Assembly: GCF_000090795.2 (NCBI RefSeq)
Contig: NW_003546332.1
Location: forward strand, 157,176-189,688
Source of the DNA: Amphimedon queenslandica
Taxonomy: Eukaryota > Porifera > Demospongiae > Haplosclerida > Niphatidae
Reading direction: 5' to 3'
Length of the DNA stretch: 32,513 bases
Position numbers and translations under genes: made by a program. The notes under the pieces were generated by a model. That model searched no databases and was not told where the DNA came from. It worked only from the letters and a program-made list of their open reading frames with translations. Below are positions 11,897-21,292 of this stretch, in pieces; position 1 is the stretch's first letter, and every line of letters begins with the position of its first letter.

Positions 11897-12241
11897 ATGT
11901 CTTCCAAGAAACATAAGGATTATCTGGATCGTCACTGTAGACTTTGTTGTAAACGACTGTGAAGGGATCAATACAAGTGTTGCCCATATACACTTCTACA
12001 CAGCTTAGGAATAGATCCATCAACTGACAACGAAGAAGTTCACCCCGGATCCTTTTGCCACAGCTGCTATGTATCTGCTAAGACACTGGTATCTAATGGT
12101 AAAAATTGACCAACGAGTGAAGTAGTACAATGGAACCCACACAGTGAAGATAATTGTAATGTGTGTGATATTAGATGTAAAAATAGGAGAAACGCTCGGG
12201 TGCAGGACACCCTTCCTTTATTAGCCTACATATTAAATCTG
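11897..12241 (+). pseudogene. gene B, N-terminal exon: RAG1-NTD-like zinc domain
   Basis: ATG at 11897 in good context (CACCACCATGT). The frame reads MSSKKHKDYLDRHCRLCC, then YTLLHSLGIDPSTDN, VHPGSFCHSCY, VVQWNPHSEDNCNVC and KNRRNAR. The order C-x2-C, then IHP-x2-FC-x2-C, then W-x-PH-x4-C-x2-C followed by a basic patch matches the zinc-binding N-terminal region of vertebrate RAG1 as I remember it (CRIC, then IHPTEFCHNCW, then W-PH and CDIC). In RAG1 this region is regulatory, outside the catalytic core. In-frame stops at 11960 (TGA) and 12107 (TGA) and a closing TAG at 12242 show decay, unless the second marks an intron. The same domain combination heads related uncharacterised coral proteins, from memory. 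Confidence 0.75.
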
Positions 12242-12283
12242 TAGCATTAATTGTTTCATCATTTTGTCTGTCACACGTTTCAG

Positions 12284-12376
12284 ATGAATACAAGGAAGAG
12301 GTCACTTGTCGCTTCTGTTACTCGGCCATCAACAACCCAGTAGAGATTCTCCCTTGTATGTCTGCTCTGCTGTAGT
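12284..12376 (+). pseudogene. gene B, RING-like exon fragment
   Basis: Follows a splice acceptor, CACACGTTTCAG. It reads EYKEEVTCRFCYSAINNPVE and ILPC before a TAG; a one-base shift then gives VCLLCC. This is the beginning of a C3HC4-type finger (C-x2-C, then LPC, then VCxxC). In the family as I recall it, a RING-like finger follows the RAG1-NTD-like domain, as in RAG1 itself. The rest of the finger is lost, because sequence shortly downstream is occupied by a hairpin repeat and the minus-strand Crypton gene. Confidence 0.6.
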
Positions 12377-12431
12377 GGCTAATCTTTATGGTTGTACCAT
12401 AGGAAGCCATAAGATGAAAGTGCCGCGCAGT

Positions 12432-12549
12432 GGTGTATATATGATACACCAGTGAAATTCCTGATACACCATGGACTTTCCCTGGTGTATGAGGGATAAA
12501 CCTGATACACCTTGGTGTATCAGGTCTATCCCTGATACACCAGGGAAAG
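12432..12549. repeat. hairpin cluster built of GATACACC/GGTGTATC
   Basis: A 36-bp arm at 12476-12511 (starts CTTTCCCTGGTGTATGAGGG) and its reverse complement at 12514-12549 match except at 2 positions, with a 2-nt spacer. The centre CCTGATACACC-TT-GGTGTATCAGG is perfect. A second smaller palindrome, TGGTGTAT-ATATG-ATACACCA, lies at 12431-12451, and another GATACACC at 12463-12470. This gives seven copies of an 8-mer in ~120 bp on alternating strands. It could be a foldback element or MITE remnant. It lies directly after the interrupted RING exon of gene B. Confidence 0.85.
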
Positions 12550-12949
12550 AGGGGATCCCATGACTTTTGACCTTTTGCTCAGGACAGTTTTGTCCTGAAA
12601 GGTCCACTGGTAAAAAAATTAGGATGAGTCCCCCGAAGGAGTCTCCCTTCAAAACCTTAATATCAAGCTGAGCTTATAAGCCAGACTTTTGTATCAGGCT
12701 ATTGTGGGTCTCAGATTGGAGAAAGTATGATGTAACTTCCTGCCAGAGCAATGAATATCATTAAGAATTGCCCTTCACACAATGAATATCAATAACCCTT
12801 GTCCTTATCCAAACAATCTTAAAAAACAATTTAAAGTTTTTTCTTTCCAAGTTTTTAATAATATATATTAATAAACAATAGTTTCTAGAGATGTGTCTAA
12901 ATCAAGTATTAAGTGATCTCTGTAGCAATGTTACTTCAAGTATCATCAT
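12550..12949. other. 3' flank of the Crypton gene, nothing coding recognised
   Basis: AT-rich. The motif AATGAATATCA occurs twice about 30 bp apart (near 12751 and 12781) and resembles ATGAATATCAT in the 14497-14627 hairpin on the other side of the Crypton gene. This may be coincidental. Confidence 0.35.
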
Positions 12950-14311
12950 CTATTCCTTCTTCCCGATTTGCACAGAAATAGACTGAATGCTGCAGCCATG
13001 AAACATGCTAAAAAAATTCCCAGCTATAGCTCCAACACTTGGCTTCTCTTCCTTTTCTTCTTTCTCAGGCTTTTCTTCTTGCTCTTGCCCTATAGTTTCC
13101 TTTTCTTGTTGCTGCATGTCAGATACGCCAAGACTTGGCAGAACCTTACATGTCCTCTTGCTCTGTTCTGATGACACATGTTCATATAATCGTAAGGCTT
13201 CAATTGATCTGTGGCCAGTGTTCCGTTGAATTATTTTCTCTAGAACTCCAGCTGCAAACATAGCCGACGCCCCTATAGCACGCAAGCTATGGTTTGTTCT
13301 TATCTGTTCCAGTCCTGCTTCCATACTCATATCTTTCGTTAAGCCAGCCAATTTATTTTTTCCCATAGGCACACTATCATACCAAACATCTTGAGGATCA
13401 ATAGGCGTTTTCTTTATTGACCAAAGGTAGAAGACATTGTTTTCAAATGCATATGGCGGTAGTTTAGACAAATATAAATTCAACAAATAGAATAGGCAGC
13501 GAGGTTCGTTCTCAGGGACTGCATAAATCTCAACAACTTTGTTTTGCACCTGAAGTTGAGCAATACCACCAGATCTATTTTTCGAGCCATTTTCAACATA
13601 CAAATATTTATCAGGGTTTGAGTGGCGGATGAATTGAGATGGCTTCAAGTTTCTCTGTTCTGCACCTCCACAAAGGCAAAATACCTTGCCAATGTAGAAA
13701 AACACAGCATGTAAAAGGCCAATCGGAGTAGTAACATTTAGAACAGTACTGTCCCACAGCTGCTTTTCCTCTTCTATTGTGACAATAGGAGTATGCTTGA
13801 CTTCTGCTCCGATGCCTTCCTTACGTTAACCCCAAAAAATAGTGTCGCAAGCACCATCAATAGCTTTAAAGTGAATCTTATCCAACATATTGGGGCATTC
13901 TGCCTTAAGTGAATGCTTATACCTTAGCAGGCCTGATATAATTTGATGAATGGTTCTGGGAGAGTATTTCTGTCCATCGGCTCTTCTAACTTCAGCAACA
14001 AATTTCGGGATCCATTTCTCTAAAACTTCAGGTGAGGCACTCTTTAATATATCTTCTGGACACTTTTCCACAGCATCAGGGAGGCTGTTGATTGCCAAAA
14101 TCCAGTCCATAAAACATTTTGTGGCCCAACGAGTGTTTTTAGCCGTATTTGGAGGAACGTATCCTTTAGAAATCTCGGAAACTTCTTCGGCAGAGTAGAA
14201 TGCGATTCTAGGCGGCTTCTTATCTAGCTTCAAGGACACCCTCCTCTTCTTTGGAGTAGGATTATCCTCATAAAGAGAGCCAAGCGGTGGTAGATTTTCC
14301 TTTTCAGCCAT
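12950..14311 (-). pseudogene. Crypton-type tyrosine recombinase gene with one premature stop
   Basis: An intronless 453-residue minus-strand frame, broken only by a TAA at codon 162 (13826-13828), with the same frame on both sides. The start is taken as ATG at 14309-14311 (MAEKENLPPLGSLYEDN); an upstream in-frame ATG at 14360 is less likely. The N-terminal half has a basic PTPKKRRVSLKLDKK stretch and a core-binding-like region (NTRWATKCFMDWIL, HQIISGLLRYKHSLK). The C-terminal half keeps the tyrosine-recombinase residues: Arg box R at 220 (CGGAEQRNLKPSQ), HSLR (H341, R344), GHRS (H367) and Y376 in LRLYEHVS. A Glu/Lys-rich tail precedes MFHGCSIQSISVQI. It resembles the DUF3504 domain of Crypton-derived genes (QRICH1/ZMYM-like), from memory. 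It lies inside gene B on the opposite strand, so it most likely inserted there. Confidence 0.87.
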
Positions 14312-14496
14312 TTTGCACCACGTGTGGTTTAGTCTATTGTGTATGCTCAGTAGGAATGTCAAAATGGCTGCCTTTTTTACTACCTTCCTAACTTGAGTAA
14401 AATTGTTTTGTTTTTGAAGGAACGTCTAGAGTGCTTAGTGATTTAAGGTAAGCTCTAATTATTCATCATTATGCCTTGCAATTGTACAAAAAATAT

Positions 14497-14627
14497 GGAA
14501 CATGGCTTCTTCGTGGTTTATCAGATATAAACCTCAATTGATATTCATAATCCCTCGGTGCTATGCCCTCGGGATTATGAATATCATTTTCGGTGTATAT
14601 CTGATAAACCACTCGAAGCCATGTTCC
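14497..14627. repeat. long hairpin, 62-bp arms, 7-nt loop
   Basis: The left arm (14497-14558) begins GGAACATGGCTTC and contains GTGGTTTATCAGATATA and TGATATTCATAATCCC. The right arm (14566-14627) is its reverse complement with roughly ten mismatches, separated by TGCTATG. It is a foldback/MITE-like repeat just upstream of the Crypton start and within the interrupted part of gene B. No clear target duplication was seen. Short open frames here on both strands are symmetrical artefacts of the palindrome. Confidence 0.88.
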
Positions 14628-15139
14628 ATCTATTACTTGAACCGAAACTACTTTTACAAAACCATCCACTATAATCGAAAATATTATTAATGATGTATAT
14701 GTTAAGTCTAACAGTTGTCAAATAGATGTTAAGCTACAGTCACTTAAGATGATTGCGAGGCACACAAAGAGAGCAATACTGTACAGTTGGTAAATTTCGT
14801 GGGGTATTAATTTTTGTTAATTTCCCGGTTAATTTTTATTCACAAAATTTTAACCTCTACCCACCCACACATAAAAAGTAATTAACTGGCCATGCAGAGC
14901 TCTAACTACCATTTCCAATCCAGTGGAGGAGCCAGTCTTTGTCTATTACTCCATATTCCACTATAAGCCATGTGTTGGAAGCTAGTTCAGTAGATCTAAG
15001 TGAAAAGAAGTTTGCTAACTGCCGTCTACGACTATTTGTACCCACAAATATTAGCTTCCAAGGACATTTTGGAAAAAACATGAAATTTTGGACCCTCAAA
15101 TATTACCAGCCATACGGTAGTATTGCTGTGGGAAAGAAG
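14628..15139. other. degenerate stretch, possible remnants of gene B
   Basis: Short open frames of about 65-70 codons occur on both strands (14902-15151) but none is recognised. It may contain lost gene B exons between the RING-like finger and the conserved core. Includes a 10-bp inverted repeat, TTGGAAGCTA (14975) and TAGCTTCCAA (15052). Confidence 0.3.
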
Positions 15140-17639
15140 TATTGCAAATAATACGTGTGTCTTCATCACAATCATCATCAACCACAGTACCTACTGGAGG
15201 AAGAGTAAGTATTTCAAATTGATTGAAGTATTATTAACTTACCAACTAATGTATTGTAGCCCATTAGTATAGCTAAAATCACCTCTCCAGTAGTTTCTTC
15301 TTCAGTAGCATGCATCACAGCAAACAAAGTGCCAGAGAAGTCACGAGATCTCCCATTTACGAGACCAACTAACTGGAGAAAAGGATCATTGTCAACTGAT
15401 TGACGAAGTACAGCTGCTCTCTAAAGACAACGAGGAAGAGCTACTGAAGGAGTTGAACTTCAGTATAGATATATCTGCTGAACAGAGTCTGGGCATTAAA
15501 GCAGATTTATGCTTGCCCTGGAATAAGCTGCGAGTGATGAAGAGGTACACAAAAATTTCCTGGTAATTTAAATTATTTTACTTACATGTACTTGTAGGTG
15601 GCTCAAAGCATGGAAGATAAACATGAGCAGTGAGAGGAAGCAGAGAACAGCTATGAAGAATGATTTAGAGGTGATAGATGTAAAAGCAGAGTCTGTGCCT
15701 TTCACTTTTACTGAAAAGCAAGGTAAACAGGTTATTTGACCAGCTCCTCTTGCCTGTATTGTCAACTTGAAAGAACTCATCTTCCATTTACTAGATGAAT
15801 TAAAAAGGTTAAATTTTAACAAGTTTTTGTGATAATTATCAAATTCTCTATAAAATAGAATGAATCAACTTACATGGCACAATGATGTAATTCCACCAGA
15901 TAAAATCTGGTTGAAAACAGGTGGAGACAAAGGTGGTTCAACTATGAAGCTCTTTCTCCAAATCGTTAATGTAGAGAAGCCAAATTTTGTCAGAAAGAGT
16001 TGTGTCTTCTCACTATTTGAGGCACCTGATAACATCTTCAACCTTCATCTTGCTCTAGACCAATATGAAGAAGTCATTCTGATTTACAAAACACAAAATG
16101 GAGGTAAAAACTTACTACATTAATGCAGTCTTAAAATTAACATGTATAGGGAGTATGGTATACGAGTATTTATGTTTGGAGATTATGAATTTCGTAATTT
16201 GTATGGTCTTTCTGGAGCTAGTGGTGAGTTGAATTTACAATAATTTTGACAATTTATAGGACGACATTGTTGTCTCTGGTGTACTATACCTTCTGATAAA
16301 CTTAAAATTGATAAAGCAACAAGGCATTCAGAGAATACAATTGCACCTCGTTCACTAACCTCACTGTCTCAGAAGTATCAAGAATTTGTAACAGCTGGAT
16401 TTAATCTGAAAAGAGCTAAATTCTTCAATAGTGTCATTGGCAAAGCCTTTTTCAACATACCAATTTCTCAAGTAAATTTTTAAAATAATAATTACATGTA
16501 TAAATCTTGCAAAGGTTTGTCCTCCAGATCTACACATTACATTGCGAATTTTCCAAAGGTTGTGGAGGATGAATGCCACATGTTTGATTGCTCAATTGCT
16601 GAAGATTGTGATGCAATTTCTTCCTTTTCTACTTACACTCTAAAACTACAATTGCAGCACTTTAGCAAGAGAAACATCTTCACTACAATCAGAGATCAAT
16701 CAAGCACAACAGATACTAACTGTACTATGACTATCATTAACTGATCCTCAAGGCAATACCACTGTTCAACAAGTGTCCCGATTCATGCATACAGATATGG
16801 TCAAAATCAGAGCTAATGTAATGTATCTGTATTTTAATTTTATTCATTTACATGTACTTAATTAAATACTATAGGAACAATCTATTACTCACCACACTAA
16901 GAGTGTCCAAAGGATTTGATAAGGAAGATGCATGCTTTGTAAAGTCCTTGGACGATGCTCTGGCTTCATTCAATGTAGAACGGCAGGCCTATCACGGTGG
17001 GTTGTTCATTGGAAACCACATACATAGAGCTTTAAAGGTCAGTATTCATTTTCGTGGTTTCAGCTATACAATTTTCCTTTTGTCCTCTGTAACAGCTTCA
17101 AAACATCGAGACTCTCTGTAACTCTATAGTCACCAAGGCCAGTTAAATAAAGGATCTAGATATTCAGAAAAGAGCCAGTGAAATCAGTGAAAAGTTCATT
17201 GATGCATTTAAGCTATTTGCAAACTGTCATAAAATTTATAATAGCAATGAGCTTTTATTGGATGAGGACATCGCACAGTTTGGTATATATATAATGCAAT
17301 AACTTACGTTATCTCTGTTTCATAGAAATGGCCATCAGTATCTTTGTTCAATATTATAAAACTAACTTCCCCTCAGCAATGTTTCTACCCAAGATGCACA
17401 TGCTGGAGGACCACCTTGTACCATTTTTGAAACAGTGGAGAGTAGCATGTGGATGCATGGGCGAGCAAGGGGCTGAATCTCTTCATGCTACTTTCAATAA
17501 CACCAACAGAACGTACAAAAATATGACAAAGGGAGTAGAGAGGTTAAGAGTAGTGCTCCAGAACCACCACTTAAGAGTCATGCCCACTATGGCATCACTA
17601 CAGCCACCTCTATTAAAAAGGAGAAAAAAAGACTGTTGA
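15140..17639 (+). pseudogene. gene B, RAG1/Transib-like DDE core in short exons
   Basis: Supported exons end or start at AG/GT with matching phase: to 15204, 15260-15544, 15598-15807, 15859-16103, 16150-16223, 16260-16471, 16515 to about 16817, 16875-17037, 17096-17282, 17326-17639 (TGA). Segments in order: SSSTTVPTGGR, GIKADLCLPWNKLRVMKRWL, IPPDKIWLKTGGDKGGSTMK (first D at 15926), VFMFGDYEFRNLYGLSGASG (second D at 16181), RHCCLWC, KAFFNIPISQVCPPDLHI, DALASFNVERQAYHGGLF, FLPKMHMLEDHLVPFLKQWR, MGEQGAESLH (E at 17475), then ERLRVVLQNHHL. The layout D, D-x-GL-x-ASG-CxxC, K-F-x-IP, ES, then HHL parallels RAG1 around D600, D708, its CxxC, and E962 in an EGNES motif, from memory. Breaks: stops at 15737 and 17144, and frameshifts in exons 15260-15544 and 16515-16817 and around the 16103/16150 junction. 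The role as transposase is inferred. Confidence 0.8.
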
Positions 17640-18928
17640 GCCAGAGGGAGAAGCATAGTCACTCATAGCACACAAATATCTATTACACACGCACGTTAAA
17701 TCATTGATTAAAGTGCCTTTTTTCCAACCTCTGTCTTTGACTAAAAAATTATTAGCACTTTGATCTTCCTCTGGACATCACAGTCCACTCTTCTTCTACC
17801 CTTTTCAACAAGAGCCTATTCTAGCAAAACATCTTGCTTCTTACTATGGCCTGATGACCTGTGGTCCTTCATATGACTTTAGCACATGGTATAAAGCCAA
17901 CATTAGGTTGTTTTGCCTCGAAGAAGGTATCCACTTGCAGGCCGTTATTTTTCTGATTAGCATGCACTGCTAATGATGTGGGACTTTCCCTTTTGATCAC
18001 ATGCTTTAGCATCCCTGGTTGCTAATGCGTTACCATGCAAATTTAAATATTTTTTATGACGTATTAAGACACCTTTTTTGTCCAAAAATTGACATAATAA
18101 ACACGTGTGACAGCTACGAAATCAATAATATTACACATGAAATTGTATATAACTTATAGAATTAAACACCTACTATCATGTCTGAGGAAATGCAATATTG
18201 AAATCCTTTTGAGTTAATCTTGGTCATAAATTCATCATCACCCAACTTATTACATTAATAATTGTAGATACAAATGGCCACATCAAACCCCTAAAAAAAG
18301 AGAAAGCCAAAGCAGTGCCAGAAATACTGATGCATCAATCAGATGTAAGTGTGGTGATGCATTTGCTGTGCCAGTTGGAAAAGGGCAGCGTAATAACAGT
18401 AATTGGAATAGGCTCATTAAAGCAAAAAGTGTATAATTGAAAGATTAAGTCGCACAACTTGTTGATATATTTCAGATACTCATTACCATTTGTCACAAAT
18501 GCACCTGTTCTTTTTGCATTTTTTCAAAACTTTCATTCCAACCTTTGTTCTAACCTTAATATTTCCCTCATGTCACTTAACTCTTCTACACCAGAAAAGA
18601 AACTATTCACAGTCCGAGCAAGTACTCGAGGATATACACATGTACCTGCACTAATTGACTTCGAATCATCATCCCTGCAATTACAATTGAGCAACACATC
18701 AACAAGTGCGACAAATGCATTGGTTTCCTTTTGTGTAACTTATCTCCCTCCTCCCTACATTCATCGTCTCCCATCTCATCTTACCTCTCTCACTCCCACT
18801 CCTCACAGGTCAAAAGTTCATTCTTCACACTCCCTTTTATGCCAAAAAAATTGGCTTCATGTTATCTGATTATGATAATGGTATACCAATTATCAATTCA
18901 TTTATCATTACTTCATTCAATTATAATT
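17640..18928. other. 3' flank of gene B, no gene supported
   Basis: After the TGA of gene B the sequence is AT-rich. One stretch after AATTGTAG (about 18270-18442) is open in two plus frames, one reading RCKCGDAFAVPVGKGQRNN before TAA. It could be a last exon of something but is not recognised. A 136-codon plus frame at 18459-18869 is rich in Ser, Leu and Pro and has no family resemblance. Confidence 0.3.
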
Positions 18929-19040
18929 ATTGAAAAATATTTTAACAGGAACTGTTTCATTGTATGAAGTTTTCACTGCATATATATTGAAAAATATTTT
19001 AACAGTAACTGTTTCATTGTATGCATAAGTTTTCACTGCA
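18929..19040 (+). repeat. two-copy tandem repeat, period 57 bp
   Basis: ATTGAAAAATATTTTAACAG, then AACTGTTTCATTGTATG and AAGTTTTCACTGCA, occurs at 18929-18985 and again at 18986-19040 with only a few differences, including a small insertion (CATAAG) in copy 2. High identity points to a recent local duplication. Confidence 0.9.
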
Positions 19041-20589
19041 CAACCATTTAAAAAGGGTTTCCATTTTTCTGTTTAGGCTGTATAGGTAGTGATAACAATA
19101 ACAAATTTACAGCAGTAAAACAATTGCACTGCGGGCAATATATACACATACACTGAATTGGCAAAAAGGGGAGAATGTTCTTAATTTCTCTTCTGATAGT
19201 GTATGACACTCGTAAGGGCAACACGTGCATATGCCCCTTAGGATGAAGAATTATCATGAAACACTAAAGAAAGATCAATTTACACTCAATAACTAAAACA
19301 GTTGCTCTGTACCAAGTGCCAACACGTACTTGGAGTGCATGACTTTCTGCATATACATGTATTTTTAAAAATAAAAGTCTGTAAGCCCTCAATTATACTA
19401 CCAATAAGATGTTTCATTGCTACTCCAGCCAGTCTGCATATTCTGCTCACTCTCTATTGTAAACAAGTTCATGGCATTAGACAAAAAGGATTTAGACTAT
19501 AAACATAATTAGAATTACGCTGCAGTGGATCATAATTCAAGGTTCAAAGCACATGAGCAACATACGAAGCAAAATTTAAAAGAAGTGTTGTCTGGAGTTA
19601 ATTAATGGGGGAATCAACAGCTATTTAGACAAAACTATGCACCAAAGAAAGACTGAGTGAAATCTGGTTCACTACTTTTTTATCAGATAGGGGATGTTAC
19701 ATTGCGCTTCACTGATCTTTTAATATTAATGATAATTTCATTAAAAGTTATTAATACGTGTTTACAGATAGAGGCCCACTTCCTTTTCTCATACAAAATA
19801 ATGCTACAAAATGACAATTACTGACATAAACACTTCACTTTGTATGTTATGGGTTCTAAAAATTGTGAGAAACTATTTTCATCATTATGAAGTATTTCGA
19901 GTACTTTTTGAGCTGTCATAAACTTCAGTATGCTAGGTCTGTTTCAGCATCTTCATTAATTGGCCATCACAAAGATATAGAATGACAATCAAAGAGAAAC
20001 AGCCGGCAAGTTAAAGTTTCTAGACTAGAGAATCATGAGAAAAACAAGATGTGGAGGAACTCAATGTAATAAATTACGAGAAAGCATTTGTTGTACTAGA
20101 GGAATAACAGGAAAGGGCCAAAAACTTGATTAACATAATGGAAATAGCAGATGTTTTAAAGGAGAACAATAATTGTGATATACTACCAATTTCTGAAACA
20201 TTGTTCAATAATGTCTTGCTAAACGATGATGAAGATTGTGGCTATGAAGAAAATGAAACAAATAAAAATATTAAGGTTTTTCATTCTACTTCACTTAACA
20301 AGTGGTGAATGATGTCAACAAAGTACATGCCAGCCATAATGTTTATGTTAAATTCTTGAATAAAGCCATGATGAGTTAGAGAAGGTAAAACAGTAAGACT
20401 TAGTTACATTAAAAGTGAGTGAACAATGTAAGTATTCATTGTTTCTTAGTATCAAAATCTGGTCAAAAGGAGGGAGGTTTGCTGATAGATCTTAGATTTT
20501 GTATCTCGAGCACTTGGCATAGTATCTATTAGAAACAGTGTAAAATGGAGGGTATACCAGAAATGAATATGTGGATACTGTGTCATATA
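19041..20589. other. non-coding stretch, nothing recognised
   Basis: Short frames only. One of 60 codons at 20126-20308 is acidic and Asn-rich (DVLKENNNCDILPISETLFN) and unrecognised. It may be a fragment of a degraded gene but cannot be supported. Confidence 0.45.
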
Positions 20590-20877
20590 AGGCCTTTTCA
20601 CACTGGCACAGTTTTCAAAGCGCTTTGATGCGCTTTGTTGATACAGCTGAAATAATGCGCATTGATCTTGTTCACACTAGCAGCTGAATCATGTATCGTT
20701 TTGTGTTCTTGTTGCCATTGGTTTACATTGATCAAAGCGCATCACTTCACATCAATCCACCTCTGGAGGTGAAGTGAGAGTGATGCGCATCAATGCGCAT
20801 TAATTCAAAACCACTCACTGTGTGAACACGATTAATGCGCATCAATGCGCATTACTTGTGCCAGTGTGAAAAGGCCT
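20590..20877. mobile_element. 288-bp MITE with perfect 21-bp terminal inverted repeats
   Basis: The left end AGGCCTTTTCACACTGGCAC (plus A) and the right end are perfect reverse complements over 21 bp. Both ends are flanked by ATA (20587-20589 and 20878-20880), consistent with a TA or ATA target duplication. The interior contains repeated ATGCGCAT/GCGCATTA motifs on both sides, including AATGCGCATCAATGCGCATT twice, near 20794 and 20833. It is non-coding and non-autonomous, and the perfect termini suggest relatively recent mobility. Confidence 0.9.
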
Positions 20878-21292
20878 ATAAAGTCACTTTAATGGGAAAC
20901 AGACATCCAATGAGGGTCTTAATTTTATGGCTGTAATGTAATTACCTGACCATAATTGTAATGCATTCCCTGTTCTTTTGTCTAAAAACTTTTTTTCACG
21001 ACGATATGAGCCTTCCAAAATGCCCACTTTTGCTTCTTGCAAGGTTACTTTCTGTTGGTGGGTGTGACGAAATGTGACATCATAGTAAAAATGGTTGCAG
21101 GTAAATTTTTTTCATTGTAGGAAAAAATGATCCTTTTTTCTCTTCCATCAGGAATGACACAAGTCTTGCATGGGTTGGGAATTATATAATGCACAATAGA
21201 TGACATTAATGATACATGTACAATTAGTCCTAGGTGTACATCTAATAAATCATGCAAATTATTGATGAATCTAATTAAACGTATTTTACATG
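20878..21292. other. non-coding stretch, nothing recognised
   Basis: Contains only a 70-codon minus-strand frame (21045-21257) without family resemblance. If the neighbouring P-element-like gene once extended upstream, its missing N-terminal exons are not visible here. Confidence 0.45.

Noticed and set aside
12386..12652. 88-codon minus-strand frame with repeated LIHQG-like words
   Set aside because: It is the translation of the GATACACC hairpin cluster, not a protein.
14469..14690. Short frames on both strands around 14500-14690
   Set aside because: Symmetrical readings of the 62-bp palindrome.
18459..18869. 136-codon plus-strand frame
   Set aside because: Low-complexity Ser/Leu/Pro-rich reading of a CT-rich stretch; no family match.
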